Counted from the stretch's first letter, positions 12,273 to 23,916 are shown. The stretch is 64,000 bases of DNA from Cricetomys ansorgei (GCA_026225945.1 JAMJFZ010000289.1:861001-925000); one strand, 5' to 3'. Notes: a model not told the origin generated them from the sequence alone. Made by a program: numbers and translations.

Positions 12273-12318
12273 TGTGTGTCTGTGTGTCTGTGTGGTGTGT
12301 GTGTCTATGTGTCTGTGT
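12229..12318. repeat. (GT)n repeat with GTCT variants
   Basis: About 90 bp of GT units with scattered tctgtgtg variants, directly followed by a SINE-like sequence. Confidence 0.9.
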
Positions 12319-12575
12319 AGGAGGACATCAGGTGTCCTGCTCTACCACTCTCTGCCTTGTTCCCTTGAGACAAGCTCTCCCCTGAACCTGGACCTAGGCT
12401 AGCAGCCCTAGCCCCAGAGATCTGGCTGTCTCAGCCCTGCACAGCACTGAGGTTCAGGGGCTCTCACAGCCACATCCAGCTTCTTATTGGGTGTTGGGGA
12501 GTTGAACTCAGCTCCTCAAAATTTCACAGCAAGTAGTACTCTGAACTGCTGAGCCATCTCCCAAGCACCAGAAAT
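12319..12575 (-). mobile_element. Rodent SINE/interspersed repeat, family uncertain
   Basis: It ends with 'gttgaactcagctcctc', 'gcaagtagtactct' and 'ctgagccatctcccaagc', the reverse complement of the tRNA-like head shared by rodent B2/B3/B4 SINEs. Confidence 0.5.
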
Positions 12576-12649
12576 AAAAAGTATCTACTATGAAAATCAA
12601 AATTTAAAGCACCAAATATTGGACTCAGAAAGTAATTAATATTTTTTTA

Positions 12650-12790
12650 AAAGGAAACGAAGTTGGGACAGAGATGGAAGAGCATAGGGGAGAGCAGGAG
12701 GGGGCAGTGATGGATGAATATGATCAAAATACATTGTATAAGTGTATGAAATTCTAAAAGAATAAATAAAAAATATTTTTTAAAAAAGAA
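12650..12790 (+). mobile_element. L1 3'-end-like fragment
   Basis: A purine-rich stretch (ggggagagcaggagggggca), then 'atgatcaaaatacattgtat', then 'aagaataaataaaa' is the usual order at rodent L1 3' ends. No L1 coding sequence is attached. Confidence 0.45.
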
Positions 12791-13029
12791 ACACCCAATT
12801 TGCTCCATGTGTACAGGAGGTATTTGCTACTTCCAAAGCAGATAGAAACCTAAAAATTGTAGGAGCAAGGAGGTCTGAATTAAATAACAGATGAGTGTCT
12901 GAAGAAAAGATTCCCGATTTGGTTTTACACTGAGCTCTCCTGACTTCCAGAAAGTAAGCACACTTTTGCTTGCTTTTTCCTCCAACCTTTGATTTATTAA
13001 CAACATAAATTTTTAGGTCAATTTTTTTC

Positions 13030-13222
13030 ATTGTATGTGTTTGTGCCTTGTATACATATGTGTGAATGATGTCATGCATAGCATAGCCCAGATGCCAAGG
13101 TTGAAGTACAACTTTGTGGACTCAGTTCTCTCCACTTTTATATGAGTTTCGGGAGTTGAACTCAGGTCGGCAGGACTTGTTTGGCAAGCACCTTTACCTA
13201 CTGAGCCTTCGCACCAGTCCTG
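13030..13222 (-). mobile_element. Rodent tRNA-derived SINE (B2/B4 group), antisense
   Basis: 'gggagttgaactcaggtcggc', 'ggcaagcacctttacctact' and 'gagcc' mark the antisense tRNA-like head at the right end. The A-rich tail side is to the left. Confidence 0.6.
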
Positions 13223-13493
13223 TGTAATCATACATCCCATGTTGTGCTTGGAAATAGAGAACGCTTTGAAATCTTTGCAAAAGATATGAGGAGGATAAAC
13301 GGAAATCTCTTTACAGTCCTGTGAACCGGAGAGTTCTTTTTCTAGCACCCAGTGTCTGTAAATGTCATGGAAAATTTAAAAATAGGATATCTTCATGTGA
13401 GTGGGGTGGATTTTTTAGCAGCTTTACATAAGAAGCGGATAGAGAGAGGACTATTTCACGCTGCTGACTGCTGGCTTGCTCCTGCTGCTTCAG

Positions 13494-13698
13494 GTGTGCG
13501 AGGGCCAGATGGCAGAGCTCAATTCTTCCATCATCGGTGCTGCTGACAGGGATGTTCCCCAGGACCCCCTCTTCTTCAGCATCGCTCACAAGCCCCAACA
13601 TGGCCTCCTCATCAATTTGGCCGTCAGCAAGGACTCTCCTCACACCCAGCAGCCAAAACATGAAATTCACAACTTCTCCATGGACCTTCTCAAGACTG
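13494..13698 (+). CDS. Frem1: Frem1 exon E: start of CSPG repeat iii
   Basis: A 205-bp exon, phase 0 in and phase 1 out, acceptor gcttcag|. It starts [14 protein letters not shown] (sequon NSS), has the degenerate acidic segment [11 protein letters not shown], then [13 protein letters not shown] and a longer insert with [13 protein letters not shown] before FSMDLLKTG. The FSMDLL stands where other repeats have FTQQDV. The donor G|gtagac is weak. The open frame reads 45 bp into the intron, so phase fixes the border. Confidence 0.9.
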
Positions 13699-13769
13699 GT
13701 AGACCATGTTACCCTCCTATTTGCCTGCTCTTGGTGATGTAATAACTTAGCTCACCCTGTGCATGGACT

Positions 13770-13995
13770 CTAAAATTGTACTGGTAGAAATAGAAATTAG
13801 ATTGGTGGGTACCAAAGGTTGGGGGAGAGGGGAGGGAATGAGGAGCTGTGATCAAAAGGTACAAAATTTCGGTCCCGCAAGACAAAGTTTGAGTCATCTA
13901 TTGTACACTGTCAAGACTGTGGTTAGTAATACCCACTGTAGCTGGACGTTACTAAGTGTACACACATGCACACACAATAACAAAGTGAGGTAATG
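13770..13995 (+). mobile_element. Ancient L1M-type 3'-end relic
   Basis: 'attggtgggtaccaaaggttggggga', 'gatcaaaaggtacaaaatttc' and 'gcaagacaaagtt' follow the order of mammalian L1M 3' UTRs. Heavily diverged. Confidence 0.45.
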
Positions 13996-14637
13996 CACGT
14001 TAGCGTGATTTAAGCATGCCACAAGTCGTACATATATCAAAAATGCCACGTGGTGCATCGTGCTTTCAAATTTTTATTAATTAAAACATAAATCTAAAAA
14101 GTGTTTTACTCCCCTAAAGATACTAACAAATCATAGAAATAAGGGGGAAGAAAGAGTACGCACTTTATTTGTTAATCTTCTCGGGCTGAATTATGGGCTT
14201 TTGATTAACGATTGGCATACAGCCCCAGCCAGGCACTGTAGAAGACGTAGTGGTTTGTTTTCTTTCAGAATACCATTAACAACTGTATTTGTGATTTTCG
14301 GTATTTTAACACAGAATTTTAATCATAATTTCAAATTCCCTTCGCAAATGATAGAGATCATGGGACTACATTTCAATAGGCTCGTCTGCCAAAATCTGCA
14401 CAGTTGAAACAAATATAGATCCACATATAATAACCACTCATTAGTCTCTGTGGAGATAATGTGCTCTTTAGGGGAACGGCACACTAGAGCAGCCTGAATT
14501 GTTTTTTAATTACTTTTTTAAAGACCTTATTCTTTTTTCCGTGTGTAAAAATACTTTCAAAAAACTTGAGCAAGCGTGCAGTTCTAGAATTCGTGCCTAA
14601 TCTCATATGCCTTTCTCTCTGTGTTTCATTTCCCCAA

Positions 14638-14710
14638 CCCGGAAGTTCTTCCCCCTGAAGTTCTTCCCCCGGAAGTTCTTCCCTCGCCTCTGGCTGGCCA
14701 AGATGGCGCC
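14638..14710 (+). promoter_or_regulatory. Tandem ETS-like sites plus YY1-like site
   Basis: Three tandem 15-16 bp units (14641-14656, 14657-14671, 14672-14686) share gaagttcttcc. Two of them complete the ETS consensus CCGGAAGT (14639-14646 and 14669-14676). Ten bp beyond lies ccaagatggcgcc (14698-14710), a close match to the YY1 core AAGATGGCG. ETS plus YY1 clusters are common near housekeeping promoters and in some L1 5' ends. Function here is inference. Confidence 0.4.
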
Positions 14711-15138
14711 TTCGGAAGGCAGCCTATTGTGCTCCTCCCACAGAAAGCCCACCTACTCTCCAGACCTGTCTCCTCTCTGACCACTTTGTCCTTGCACTTT
14801 TTAGCCTCCCCCCGCCCCCGTACTGTCTTTCGAGTCTTTATTTCTCTAATTAGAATATAGTCTCTTCGTCCCAAAAGTTATTTTGTAGTTATTGCAGATG
14901 GCATCTCGTGTTTGAATCTGAAAAGCCAATAATACATCTACTCAGGTTTTGTGATCTGTAAAGGAGTAAATTCTGGAACCTCAAGGCTAGTATGACCAAA
15001 TCAGTGCCCGTGTGCTGCAGATAACATTGTTAAGAACACAGGGAAAGGGAATAACAGCTTAGAATTTACCCTCAGGAAAGCCTACTTTTTGCTGATCATT
15101 CATTCATTCATTCATCTCTGTTTTCTGAGCTGAGTTAG

Positions 15139-15255
15139 GTGATACATGTAAATCCCAGCAGCTAAAGAGCCTGAGGAGGGAGATCAAGAGAGAGCTAAGG
15201 CTCTCAAGGTCTTAGCTACACAGGGAGACTTTATCTACAGGGGGGAAAAAAAGAC
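15139..15255 (+). mobile_element. Degraded B1-like SINE
   Basis: 'tgtaaatcccagcagc', 'cctgaggagggagatcaaga' and 'ctacacagggagac' followed by an A-rich tail correspond to B1 in + orientation with many changes. Confidence 0.4.
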
Positions 15256-15279
15256 AATTTACAATTTTTTAATATTCAT

Positions 15280-15436
15280 TTATTTTGTGCATTTGGAGGG
15301 AGTTTGGGGGTGCCTGGGTGCTACAGATGTCATATGGAGGTCAAAGGACAGCTTGTGGGACTCTGTAGATTGTGGGGCTCAGACTCAGGTTTGAAGACAA
15401 GAACCTTTTCCTTACGGAGCCATTTAAGGCCCAGGA
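15280..15436 (-). mobile_element. Rodent tRNA-derived SINE, antisense
   Basis: 'tggaggtcaaaggacagctt', 'gggctcagactcaggtttg' and 'aagaaccttttccttacgga' match the antisense layout of the same SINE group as 13030-13222. Confidence 0.5.
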
Positions 15437-16295
15437 CAGTTTTTTGAAAATGATATTATTGGCTATTGTTATCAAATGCAATAAATATACTCACTGTGTG
15501 TGTTTGGATAGTGTAGTCAATTTGAATAAAAAATAAAAGACGTTCATATAATGCATATTTTGATTACATTTTCAAAAGTTAGGTTTTACTTATATTTTAT
15601 TTTTGGCTCATTTATAGCTATATTAAATGCAAACAATTTTGAATATATTCTCACAAACATCCCACCCCTAATCATACAGAACCTGCTTAACCCCTGCTGG
15701 ATTAGGTAACTCATAATCATTTCATTCACATTCCTAATAGTACCTGGAATAGTTTTGGCAACTACAGGTTTTACTATATGGATGTACTATGCTACAAGTT
15801 TGCATAGCTGTCTTCTATTTTAAATATCATTTTCCATTTCTTGGCATTAATGGTCATATGCCAGTAAACATTTTGCGTAAGTCTCTTAGTATTCCCAGAG
15901 CTTTGTGTTAAGTTTTGAAAACAGTAAATTAAAGTTTTCAACTGAATATCCAAAGGACCCTGAAGTAGGCTTAAAAAAACATGACAGGTAGTTATAGTGA
16001 AGCTTTAAGCAACTTAGGATTCATTTTGGTGACTGGCTCAAGAGAGATCTTACTTTAGTTTTGCACAAATAATTCATTTTCTCAGATTCATTTAAACAAT
16101 GGAATGCTTTTGTTCTTATATGGTTTTCATGGTTCCCTTACTTAAATAAGGACGTTTAATGATCTATGAATGACTCCACAGAGCAGAGTTCATGTGACTC
16201 TACTGTACTGATTAGTGAGCTCTGCCAACACCAAAGCCGGACAGTATCTGTGATGGTTCAACAAGAAGAAAGACTCTCTCCTTTTCCTCTTCCAG

Positions 16296-16440
16296 GAATG
16301 AAGCTGGCCTATGTCCATGATGATTCGGAGAGCCCTGATGATGACTTTGTGATCCAGCTGTCAGATGGGAAACACAAAATTCTTAAAACCATTTCAGTAA
16401 CTGTCACCCCAGTGAATGATGAGAAGCCGATGCTAAGCAA
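16296..16440 (+). CDS. Frem1: Frem1 exon F: end of CSPG repeat iii
   Basis: A 145-bp exon, phase 1 in and phase 2 out, acceptor tcttccag| and donor |gtaagc. It encodes [28 protein letters not shown] and the closing strand [16 protein letters not shown], again ending in the NDExP linker. It is the last of the clear NDExP linkers; the following repeats use other connectors. Confidence 0.9.
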
Positions 16441-16717
16441 GTAAGCTGCCTAAACCCAGTCATTTCAGGTTTCCACACAGCTCTGGGACACCAGGTCCTC
16501 AGGGAGAAGCAAGGCTTCCACTGCACCCATTTTCTACAACTGCCCGACCTCTCAGGCATCAGGAACTTCCAGTGCAGATGTTAAGAAGCATAACCTAAGC
16601 AGTTGGTTCTTAAGTGACTTGATCTTTTTCTAAAAGTTCAAGTTTATTGTAAAGATAAAAATAACTGAAGACATAGTATTTAAGCACATGGGTACACCTA
16701 TGAAGCACATGCTTGTA

Positions 16718-17254
16718 CACAAACACACACACACACGTACTCACATACACACATACATACACACACAAACACGCATACACACATACACACATACATACAC
16801 ACACACACATACACACATACACATATACATACACACACACACATACACACATACACACACATACACACACATACAGACATACACTCACACACACACACAT
16901 GCACACATATACACACACATACACAGTCATACACACATGTACACATACACACATATACACACACATATACATTTACACATACATACACATGCACACACAT
17001 ACACACACATGCACACACACACACACATACACACACATACACACATACACACACATACGCACACATACAGACATACACTCACACACACATACACATGTAC
17101 ACACATACACACACATACACAGTCAGACACATGTACACATACACACATATACACACACATATACACTTACATATACACACACATGCACACACATACACAC
17201 ACACATGAACACACACACACACACATGCATACACACACACATACACACACACAA
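16718..17254. repeat. Long CA/ACATAC compound array
   Basis: About 540 bp of CA dinucleotides mixed with ACATAC units and occasional ATGCAC or GTACAC variants. All six frames stay open for long stretches, which explains the His/Thr- and Cys/Val-rich spurious frames. Confidence 0.97.
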
Positions 17255-18585
17255 TGCAATCCATAACTCGACTGAAGATTGACAATGTGAACTGCCAACA
17301 GTCCTCACAATAGATTTCAACAAACTTTTAACTGAGCATTATCAAGGGAAATACCCAGTCCCACTTCGTTTGTCATCTTGGTTCTTCTCTGTCTGCCAGT
17401 CTGTACTACGCCCCATATGGATCAATCCCCCTCTATCACATACCAAAATGATACTCCTTGGAATTCCAGTATTATGAACTGTAAAACTTGTTGACAACTC
17501 AGTTGCACAGGGCTGCATTTCTATAGTGCCAGCAATTTCTTCTGCAATTGTCAAGTGTCACAGTTCACAGACTGCAGAGATCTTCAGGAGGCCCAGCAGG
17601 CCATTAGGGCTAGCTGCAGAAGTGTGTCTGGCTTTTGGGGCCTCTGCTGAGACTCATTATTTAATGGTGTAGCTATTAAGCATTCAGTAGACCATCTGAG
17701 TTTTATCAGGATGGGAACACCTTCTCGGAAACCTCTAAATTCCCAAAGTCTCCTGGACTATGTAGGGAGAAGAGACAAGACAAGTCCCCATCTTGTTCTG
17801 TCAGCTCTCCACCATTCCCTCCTGGCTACCAAACGCTCCCCAGAAAGAGTGTTATGGAAAATAATGGTGCTAGTGCCTAGGAAGGCTGCTTCTCAGACAT
17901 TGGTTCAACTAAGAATATATGTGAAGTGTCTGTGTCCTTATTTCAATGTTGGAATGTCAGAGTGGCTTGATGTTGATTTATAAATGTGAAAGATGCTGTA
18001 CTCCTGGAACCCGGGAGGAAGAAGGATGAATTCAAGGCTAGTCTGGGTGAGTGAGTCTGAGGCCAGCCTTGACTATAGAGGAAGACCGTGAGAGTGTGGA
18101 TGGAGGATAGAATATTGTTCCAAACCTCTTTGTAATCGTTTGGAGAAGGGGGGAAGATGGAAGCTGGCCTTTAGTAAGTGCTTACTAAGTGGCAGACACT
18201 TTACTAAATCCTTCATACACCACTCAGTGACCAAGATCAGAGAAGGAAAGGAGTCTGTCCGCCCCAAAGCCACAGACTTGCTGATGTCCTGTGGGCAACA
18301 GCTACAGTACAAAATCCCCAAGTCTCTTTCAATCTCTCTTCAGAAATCCCGTGTGTGTGTATATGTGTGTACATGTATTAGCATAATTACTGCACATATT
18401 TGTGGGCCATGGTGTGACATTTTTATACACGTACAATGATCAGATCTGGGTGACTGTCCTATATCACTGACTGTATTACTTTTTACAAAACCACTCCCTT
18501 TCCTTTCTCTTTCTCCTTCCCTTTTTCACAAGGATAGAAGCAGTGGTTCCCTCTTTCTCTTCCACCTGTGGGCTTTTTTGCTTGT

Positions 18586-18716
18586 TTGAGACAGGGTTTC
18601 TCTGTGTAGCTCTGGCTGTCCTGGAACTCAGTGTAGACCAGGATGGCCTTGAACTCATAGAGATCTGACTGCCTCTGCTTCCTGAGTGCTTGGATAAAAG
18701 GCATGAGTCACCATTG
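18586..18716 (-). mobile_element. B1 SINE
   Basis: Antisense B1: 'gagacagggtttctctgtgt', 'agctctggctgtcctggaac', 'cttgaactcatagagatctg', 'gtgcttggataaaaggcatg'. Near full length. Confidence 0.92.
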
Positions 18717-19617
18717 TGTAGCTGTACACTGGTGTGGTGACTCACCAAGAGAGACAAGGAGGCATTTTTGTATGCAAAAACCATGCCAGACCTCAGCAGA
18801 GGGAACCACCTTCCTGCCCGGTGCCATACTGGACAGTGAAACTCCGAGCTCCCAGCTCAGGTGTTTTTATTCTTTCAGAACACCTCAGGTGTTCTACTGA
18901 TAGCACGTGCAGATCATTAGCAATCAAACATCCCCCACAGAAATCCAACACCTGCAGACAATACAAAATGCCCAGAGCCTAGGCAGCCCCTCACCTAACA
19001 GTGCATAAAACGATTATTTTATACATAACTGAAAATAGAATTCTACAACACCGTTGCCCAGCTCCACCTGTGGTCTTTTTAGTAGGACACCTCTTACCCT
19101 CCCAAAATATCTTCCATTCTTTGTTTCCTCCTTCATTTCTGACTTCTCGCATTCCTTTCCTTCTGTTATTAAGACCCAGGGCACAGCTAGCGGTCACGAA
19201 ATCTGAGCCACTTAGCGGAGGCGCGACTTAAACTTCACGTCACCCCTCTCTGTCTCTCCTTTAGCCTCTCAGTGGACGGGGGTGATGCTAGCATCCTTTT
19301 CATAGGGTTGTTACAAGTCAGATGCGTCAACGTGCTTGAAAGACCACACAGTGAGTGACATGTTGTCATCGTTACAAGCAGTTCTCCCCATTCTAGAAAC
19401 ACAAAGACAGTCTGACCCCCGTTCATTTCTGCCAAGAGTGTCTCGGTCTTTGCCAGCTCTTGACCCCATTTCCTTGATGCTTCCTTGTGTTGTGGTAGGT
19501 GCTTCTGTCCCAGAACCTCAGCCCATCTGTCCTGTGCGTAGGGTCAGATGCTCACAGTCTATGGCTCCACTTTCCTTAGAAAGCTGCCTCAACTCATGCA
19601 GACATTTGATGGGCATA

Positions 19618-19796
19618 AGAGCAGACAGTCGAGAGGAGACAGTAACTGTGGGAGCTGATAGTTGGTAACCATGGGAACGGACAGTAGGTAACTACAGGAG
19701 CAGTCCGTAACTGTGGGAGCAGATAGTAACAGTGTGATCAGAGTCTGTGACTGGAGCAGGCAGTTGGTCACTGTGGGGGCAGACAGTCGATAAACA
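19618..19796. repeat. Minisatellite, left block
   Basis: Degenerate copies of a unit of about 22-27 bp built on gagcagacagtnggtaactgtgg (variable). The same unit resumes at 20161 after an inserted repeat. Confidence 0.7.
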
Positions 19797-20160
19797 TGTG
19801 TCTTCTGGTTTTAACGCTGTGAAAATACACTATGAGGTGGCAACTCTTATAAAGGAAAGCATTTATTTGGCTGGCTTACAGTCTGGAGGTTTCGTCCACT
19901 GTCAGTGTGGCGGGAAGCATGGCGACATCTCAGCAGGCAGACATGGTGCTGGAGAAGGAGCTGAGAGTTCTACGTCTGGGTCATCAGACATCAGGAAGAT
20001 AGTGTGAACCACTGGGTCTGGCTTGAGCTTCTGGAACCTCAGAGCCCTCCCCCAGTGACACACTTCCTCCAACAAGGTCACACCTGCATCAACAAGGCTA
20101 CATCTCCTAATAGTGCCACTCCCCATGGTTTTATGGGGGCCATTTACATTTGGACCACCA
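19797..20160 (-). mobile_element. Rodent interspersed repeat, unnamed family (copy 1)
   Basis: It shares the order 'gcaactcttataaaggaaag', 'ggcttacag', 'ggcagacatggtgctggag', 'agctgagagttctac', 'cccagtgacac', 'ggtcacacctgc', 'ctcctaatagtgcc' and 'tatgggggcca' with 27644-27982 and 40403-40722. The element separates two blocks of one minisatellite. Strand is nominal, since I cannot assign the family. Confidence 0.6.
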
Positions 20161-20312
20161 CACTGTGGGATCAGACAGTCGGTAACCAAAGGAGCAGACT
20201 GACAGTCAGTAACCACAGGAGCAGACAGTCAGTAACCACAGGAGCAGACTGACAGTCAGTAACCACAGGAGCAGACTGACAGTCAGTAACCGTGGGAGAC
20301 AGTAGTTCAGAC
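20161..20312. repeat. Minisatellite, right block
   Basis: Near-perfect copies of 'cagtcagtaaccacaggagc' with alternating aga and agactga joints, so the period alternates between about 23 and 27 bp. More homogeneous than the left block. Confidence 0.9.
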
Positions 20313-20359
20313 AGATGTCCTCCAGAAGCTTAATCCGGGTCATGCTTTGTATGGCTCCT

Positions 20360-20465
20360 CAAAAGACGCTAGCTAGACACTGTGACATGTATCTGCAGTC
20401 TCAGCCACTTGGGAGGCTGAGGCAAGAGGATGTCTTGAATCTAAAGGTTAGACACACCCTGAACA
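20360..20465 (+). mobile_element. B1/PB1-like relic
   Basis: 'gcagtctcagccacttggga', 'ggctgaggcaagaggatg' and 'tgaatctaaaggttagac' resemble the 7SL-derived left monomer. Old. Confidence 0.5.
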
Positions 20466-21514
20466 ACTTATTAGTGTCCTTTTTCTTAAAAAAAAGAAGT
20501 TAACCTTAAAAGATGCTAGTAGGACCGAGCCTCAACTGCCTTCAGCAGTAAAAACACCCATTGTTGCCTTTTCCCTTTCCTTTCTCACTAGCTCTTATCT
20601 TTGTACTTCCAGGACCCTTTTCTAGATCAATTACCTGTAACACAGTCCTTTCCCCAAGGTCCTTTTTAGGGCAACCCAGATTGTGATATATGTCATCCCT
20701 GACATGGAATTCTGACACTCTTTTCCTACCAAACTCATCTTCCTCATAGCGACTTGTGGCTATGTTTCATCTTATAAAAGTCACTTCTGATCTCCATAAT
20801 CCCCAACCACCGGACTCATCAGCCTTCTGCGATGCTGCCATTCATACTTTCCATTGGAGAGGTAGATGGAGTCTCCCCCTCCTATCAGGGAAGTTGTCAA
20901 TCCTGGGCTAACAGGAATCCTTCTTTGAATGAGAGAGGTTGGAATGAAGTGTCAGGCATTGACTTCTCTGAAGAATACACCTGGGGATTGCTGATGTCAG
21001 TTGAAAAGACTTGGTGTCCTTGGTCCCAAGGCCAAGGACTTGAAGCACCCCCGTCTTTCTCAGAGACAAAGCTGTGGAGGCAGACAGAGTAGTCATCTGT
21101 GATCTCATCGTGGCCACAGTGGAGAGCTAGAACCCTGGTGGAAAGAGATTCCTTCCCTACATGAATGAGGCAGGGGAACGGCCATCGTGGCTGTGAAGGC
21201 TACAGTGTCCAGGAAGCAGCGGCTGCTTGCTGCCTCATCTGCTCATGCTCCCAAAATCATTATGTAAACTTCGTTTATCTGTAAAGTTGTTAAGTTCTAC
21301 TCATGTAAACAAGGAGAAGCATCTCCCACCTAGCGCCCTAATCATGGCTATTAGGTCACACCCCCTTTTCAGACTTTGATTTCCAGTACTCTGGGTGTTG
21401 ATTGTTATTCCTTAATTCTTGAAGAGGGGGGACCTGTGATAACCATTATAAGTGTCCCCTGCTGAACTTATGCTTTCCATTTTCATATCAACACTGGCGT
21501 TTTCCTTTCTACAG

Positions 21515-21656
21515 GAAGGCTGAAATCTCAGTGGCTCTGGGTGGTACTCGACTTCTGTCTAGTGCTGTTCTTTCAGCCATAGATAAAGACTCACCCAGGG
21601 AGAAGATTCACTATGTATTTGAAAGACTTCCCCAAAATGGGCAACTTCAGCTTAAG
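21515..21656 (+). CDS. Frem1: Frem1 exon G: start of CSPG repeat iv
   Basis: A 142-bp exon, phase 2 in and phase 0 out, acceptor tttctacag| and donor |gtaagt. It has no ATG-started frame, so a start-codon ORF search misses it; it was found by splice borders and phase. It encodes [19 protein letters not shown], the acidic segment [11 protein letters not shown], and [16 protein letters not shown], a standard CSPG repeat start ending at the PxxGxL turn. It needs exon H to complete the repeat. Confidence 0.88.
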
Positions 21657-21699
21657 GTAAGTGGACCTTTCAAACAATCATTTAATTAAGTATTTTTTT

Positions 21700-21790
21700 A
21701 AAAATGTATGTGTGCCTGTGTGAGTTTATATGCACCACACGTGGGCAGATGCCCACAGAGGTCAGATCCTCTTTCACGGTGATCCATGCA
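21700..21790 (-). mobile_element. Rodent B2/B3-type SINE remnant
   Basis: 'gtgtgcctgtgtgagtttat', 'gcaccacacgtgggcagatg' and 'cccacagaggtcag' match the antisense tail half of the B2/B3 group. Confidence 0.45.
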
Positions 21791-22157
21791 ACTTAGCATC
21801 TTTTCTCTTTAGCATTCATCTTTTCAATCAGAGAACTTTTAAATCTGTTTCCACTCCCTCTTCTTTTCCTTCCTCCCCCTCCTTCCCTCCCTCTACTACA
21901 CCCCTCCTCTCTGATGTCTGTGTCCTCCTCTCCCATCCTGTACCACTTTTGCCTCTTTCAGTTTCTCTGTTATGCTCTAAGCCACTCTCAGAAACATGGC
22001 AACATTTAAAATCTGTTTTGATTAGCCTCTTTATTCTGAAGCCTCCCTTTCCAGCCTCATGTGAATGTATGAGAGGACAAAATCTCCCTACAGCAGGGAG
22101 AACTTCATGTGGTGTTCTTACCACCCCACTGATGGCTGTTGTATCTTAGTAATACTG

Positions 22158-22280
22158 CTTTTATATATATATCCATACATACACACACGTACATATTACA
22201 TATATGTATATATATTACATATATATGTGTGTGTATATATATATATAGATAGATAGATAGATAGATATACTATATACTAT
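22158..22280. repeat. AT-rich (TATA)n and (TAGA)n repeat
   Basis: Alternating TA and ACAT units, then five TAGA units, then more TATA. Confidence 0.9.
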
Positions 22281-23916
22281 AGTATATGTAAATAATACTA
22301 GAATACTGCTGTGTTCGAATCTGGCAAACTGCGTTGATAGTAAATCAACATTCCTGGATTTGTATATATTTCCAAACCTTTAATAGAAATGCTTTAATAG
22401 AAAGTGGAAGCATGAAGGCATACGAAGGGTTAAGTCACTCGGGGTCTGGTGCTAACTGTTCCAGTAGCTTGCCCACATCCTCTCGATCCCTTTTAGTCCT
22501 GTGATAGCAGATTTCTAGCCAATTCAGATCTCAGGCACGGTGCTTAATGATTAGTCCAAAATGAATCATAGATGAGCCACTTGAGAAGGTCAGCTGACTC
22601 ACGGGGTCAGAACATGTATCTGAATGGTGGCTTGAGACCAGCAACAACCTCTAGCCAGTGATTACCTGAATGCTTGAGTCTTAATCTAATGCAGGCTCGG
22701 TTTAGAAATGCAGCAAGGGTCCATCCTGTGGGGCGCAGCTTGATTGTCACAGAGTGTGGGTTCCATAGAGAGTCGGAGAGAAGAGCAATCACTGATTTAA
22801 ATTGAGGTACAGCTGTGTCCTTATCTCATTTCAAAGCGTAATGAAGCAGAAACACAGTGAGAGCGCACACGTTTGGGTGGCTTGGGGCCTGAGCTGCTTC
22901 GGATATGAGAAGACCCAGATGGGTCCAGGGTCCCAGCAGGCTGGCTGCACAACATTTTCTCACACCTCCCTCAGGCTCACCGAGGCTGGCTGACTGAGGC
23001 CAGGGACCTGGCCTCCAGGCCTCCCGGACTCAAGGCTTCTTTTCTTGTTAGTTCCCCTTTGGTTTTGTTGGTTTGTTTATTGTTGTTGCTGTTTACTTTT
23101 TGGGAGTTTTTTGGTTTTGTTTTTTTTTTCATTTTTGAGTTTCTTCTTTTTATGGCATCAGGTGATTCTGTCAAGTCAATCTCATATTTGAAAATGCAAA
23201 TGAAGAATTAGAAACAGGAGGGCAAACGACGTCTTCCTCTGTATTTCTTAGGACAATATTGCCAAGAGGAAAAGTTAAATAGGATCCTATGCTGTGTGGT
23301 TTAAAAAAAGTCTGTGTGAAAATCTCTACTTGAATCAGACTCCGTAAGAGAAAGAAACCAAGCTTAACTACTGCAGTATCAGTAACTTTTCCCAGTGGAC
23401 CTGCAGAAAAACATGGGCCTGAAAATGTCAGGTGGGCAAGAGTGTAGAAGAAGAAATCCCACCAAGTAGAACGGTTCAAGAGAAACGATAACTCAGTGGA
23501 GGAGAGCCCAATAACCAACAAAAAAGAAAACAGGAATGACTTTCATGTGTTCTAGTCTGGTAACCAGAGAGGCAAACTGCAGTGTAATTCATATTGTGAG
23601 TCACTGAAAATGACATTTTTCTCCAGTGATATTGAACGACTTTTTGTGAGCTATTCTTAGGGAAATATGCTTGGAACTTAAGAGAACTAAAGTAGGATTA
23701 TTAATACAATGAGGGTCAGGATTTTATTCCCTAATAACTACTTCCCCAGCTGCTAGCCAGTCTGCCAGCATACAAGCCTCTCTTAACAACAAAAAAAAAA
23801 AAAACCCACAATTTCCGCCCTAAACTGTGCAAAACACATTCTTAACTGGGGTTAACCTGGGCATTGGAGACCTGATGGAACAGTGGGTGGTATTGACAGT
23901 TTACACTTTCTACTGA

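Larger units (their letters stand above)
10037..13493 (+). other. Intron D-E (3.5 kb)
   Basis: Rich in repeats: a GT/GA compound microsatellite at 10203-10282, a MIR-like stretch near 10300-10470, a GT repeat with a SINE-like sequence at 12229-12575, an L1 3'-end-like stretch at 12650-12790 and a further antisense SINE at 13030-13222. The stretch 10480-12228 shows nothing I recognise. Confidence 0.7.
13699..16295 (+). other. Intron E-F (2.6 kb)
   Basis: It contains an old L1-type 3'-end relic (13770-13995), a short tandem array with ETS and YY1 motifs (14638-14710), a degraded B1 (15139-15255) and an antisense SINE (15280-15436). The remainder is AT-rich with nothing recognised. Confidence 0.7.
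16441..21514 (+). other. Intron F-G (5.1 kb)
   Basis: It holds a 0.5-kb CA-rich array (16718-17254), an antisense B1 (18586-18716), a minisatellite in two blocks (19618-19796 and 20161-20312) separated by a rodent interspersed repeat, and a B1-like relic (20360-20465). 17255-18580 and 20470-21514 show nothing else. Confidence 0.75.

Noticed and set aside
16688..17282. Open frames of 189-192 codons rich in His and Thr, and Cys/Val-rich frames on the other strand
   Set aside because: They are translations of the CA/ACATAC array. Several frames are open on both strands, and there are no domains.
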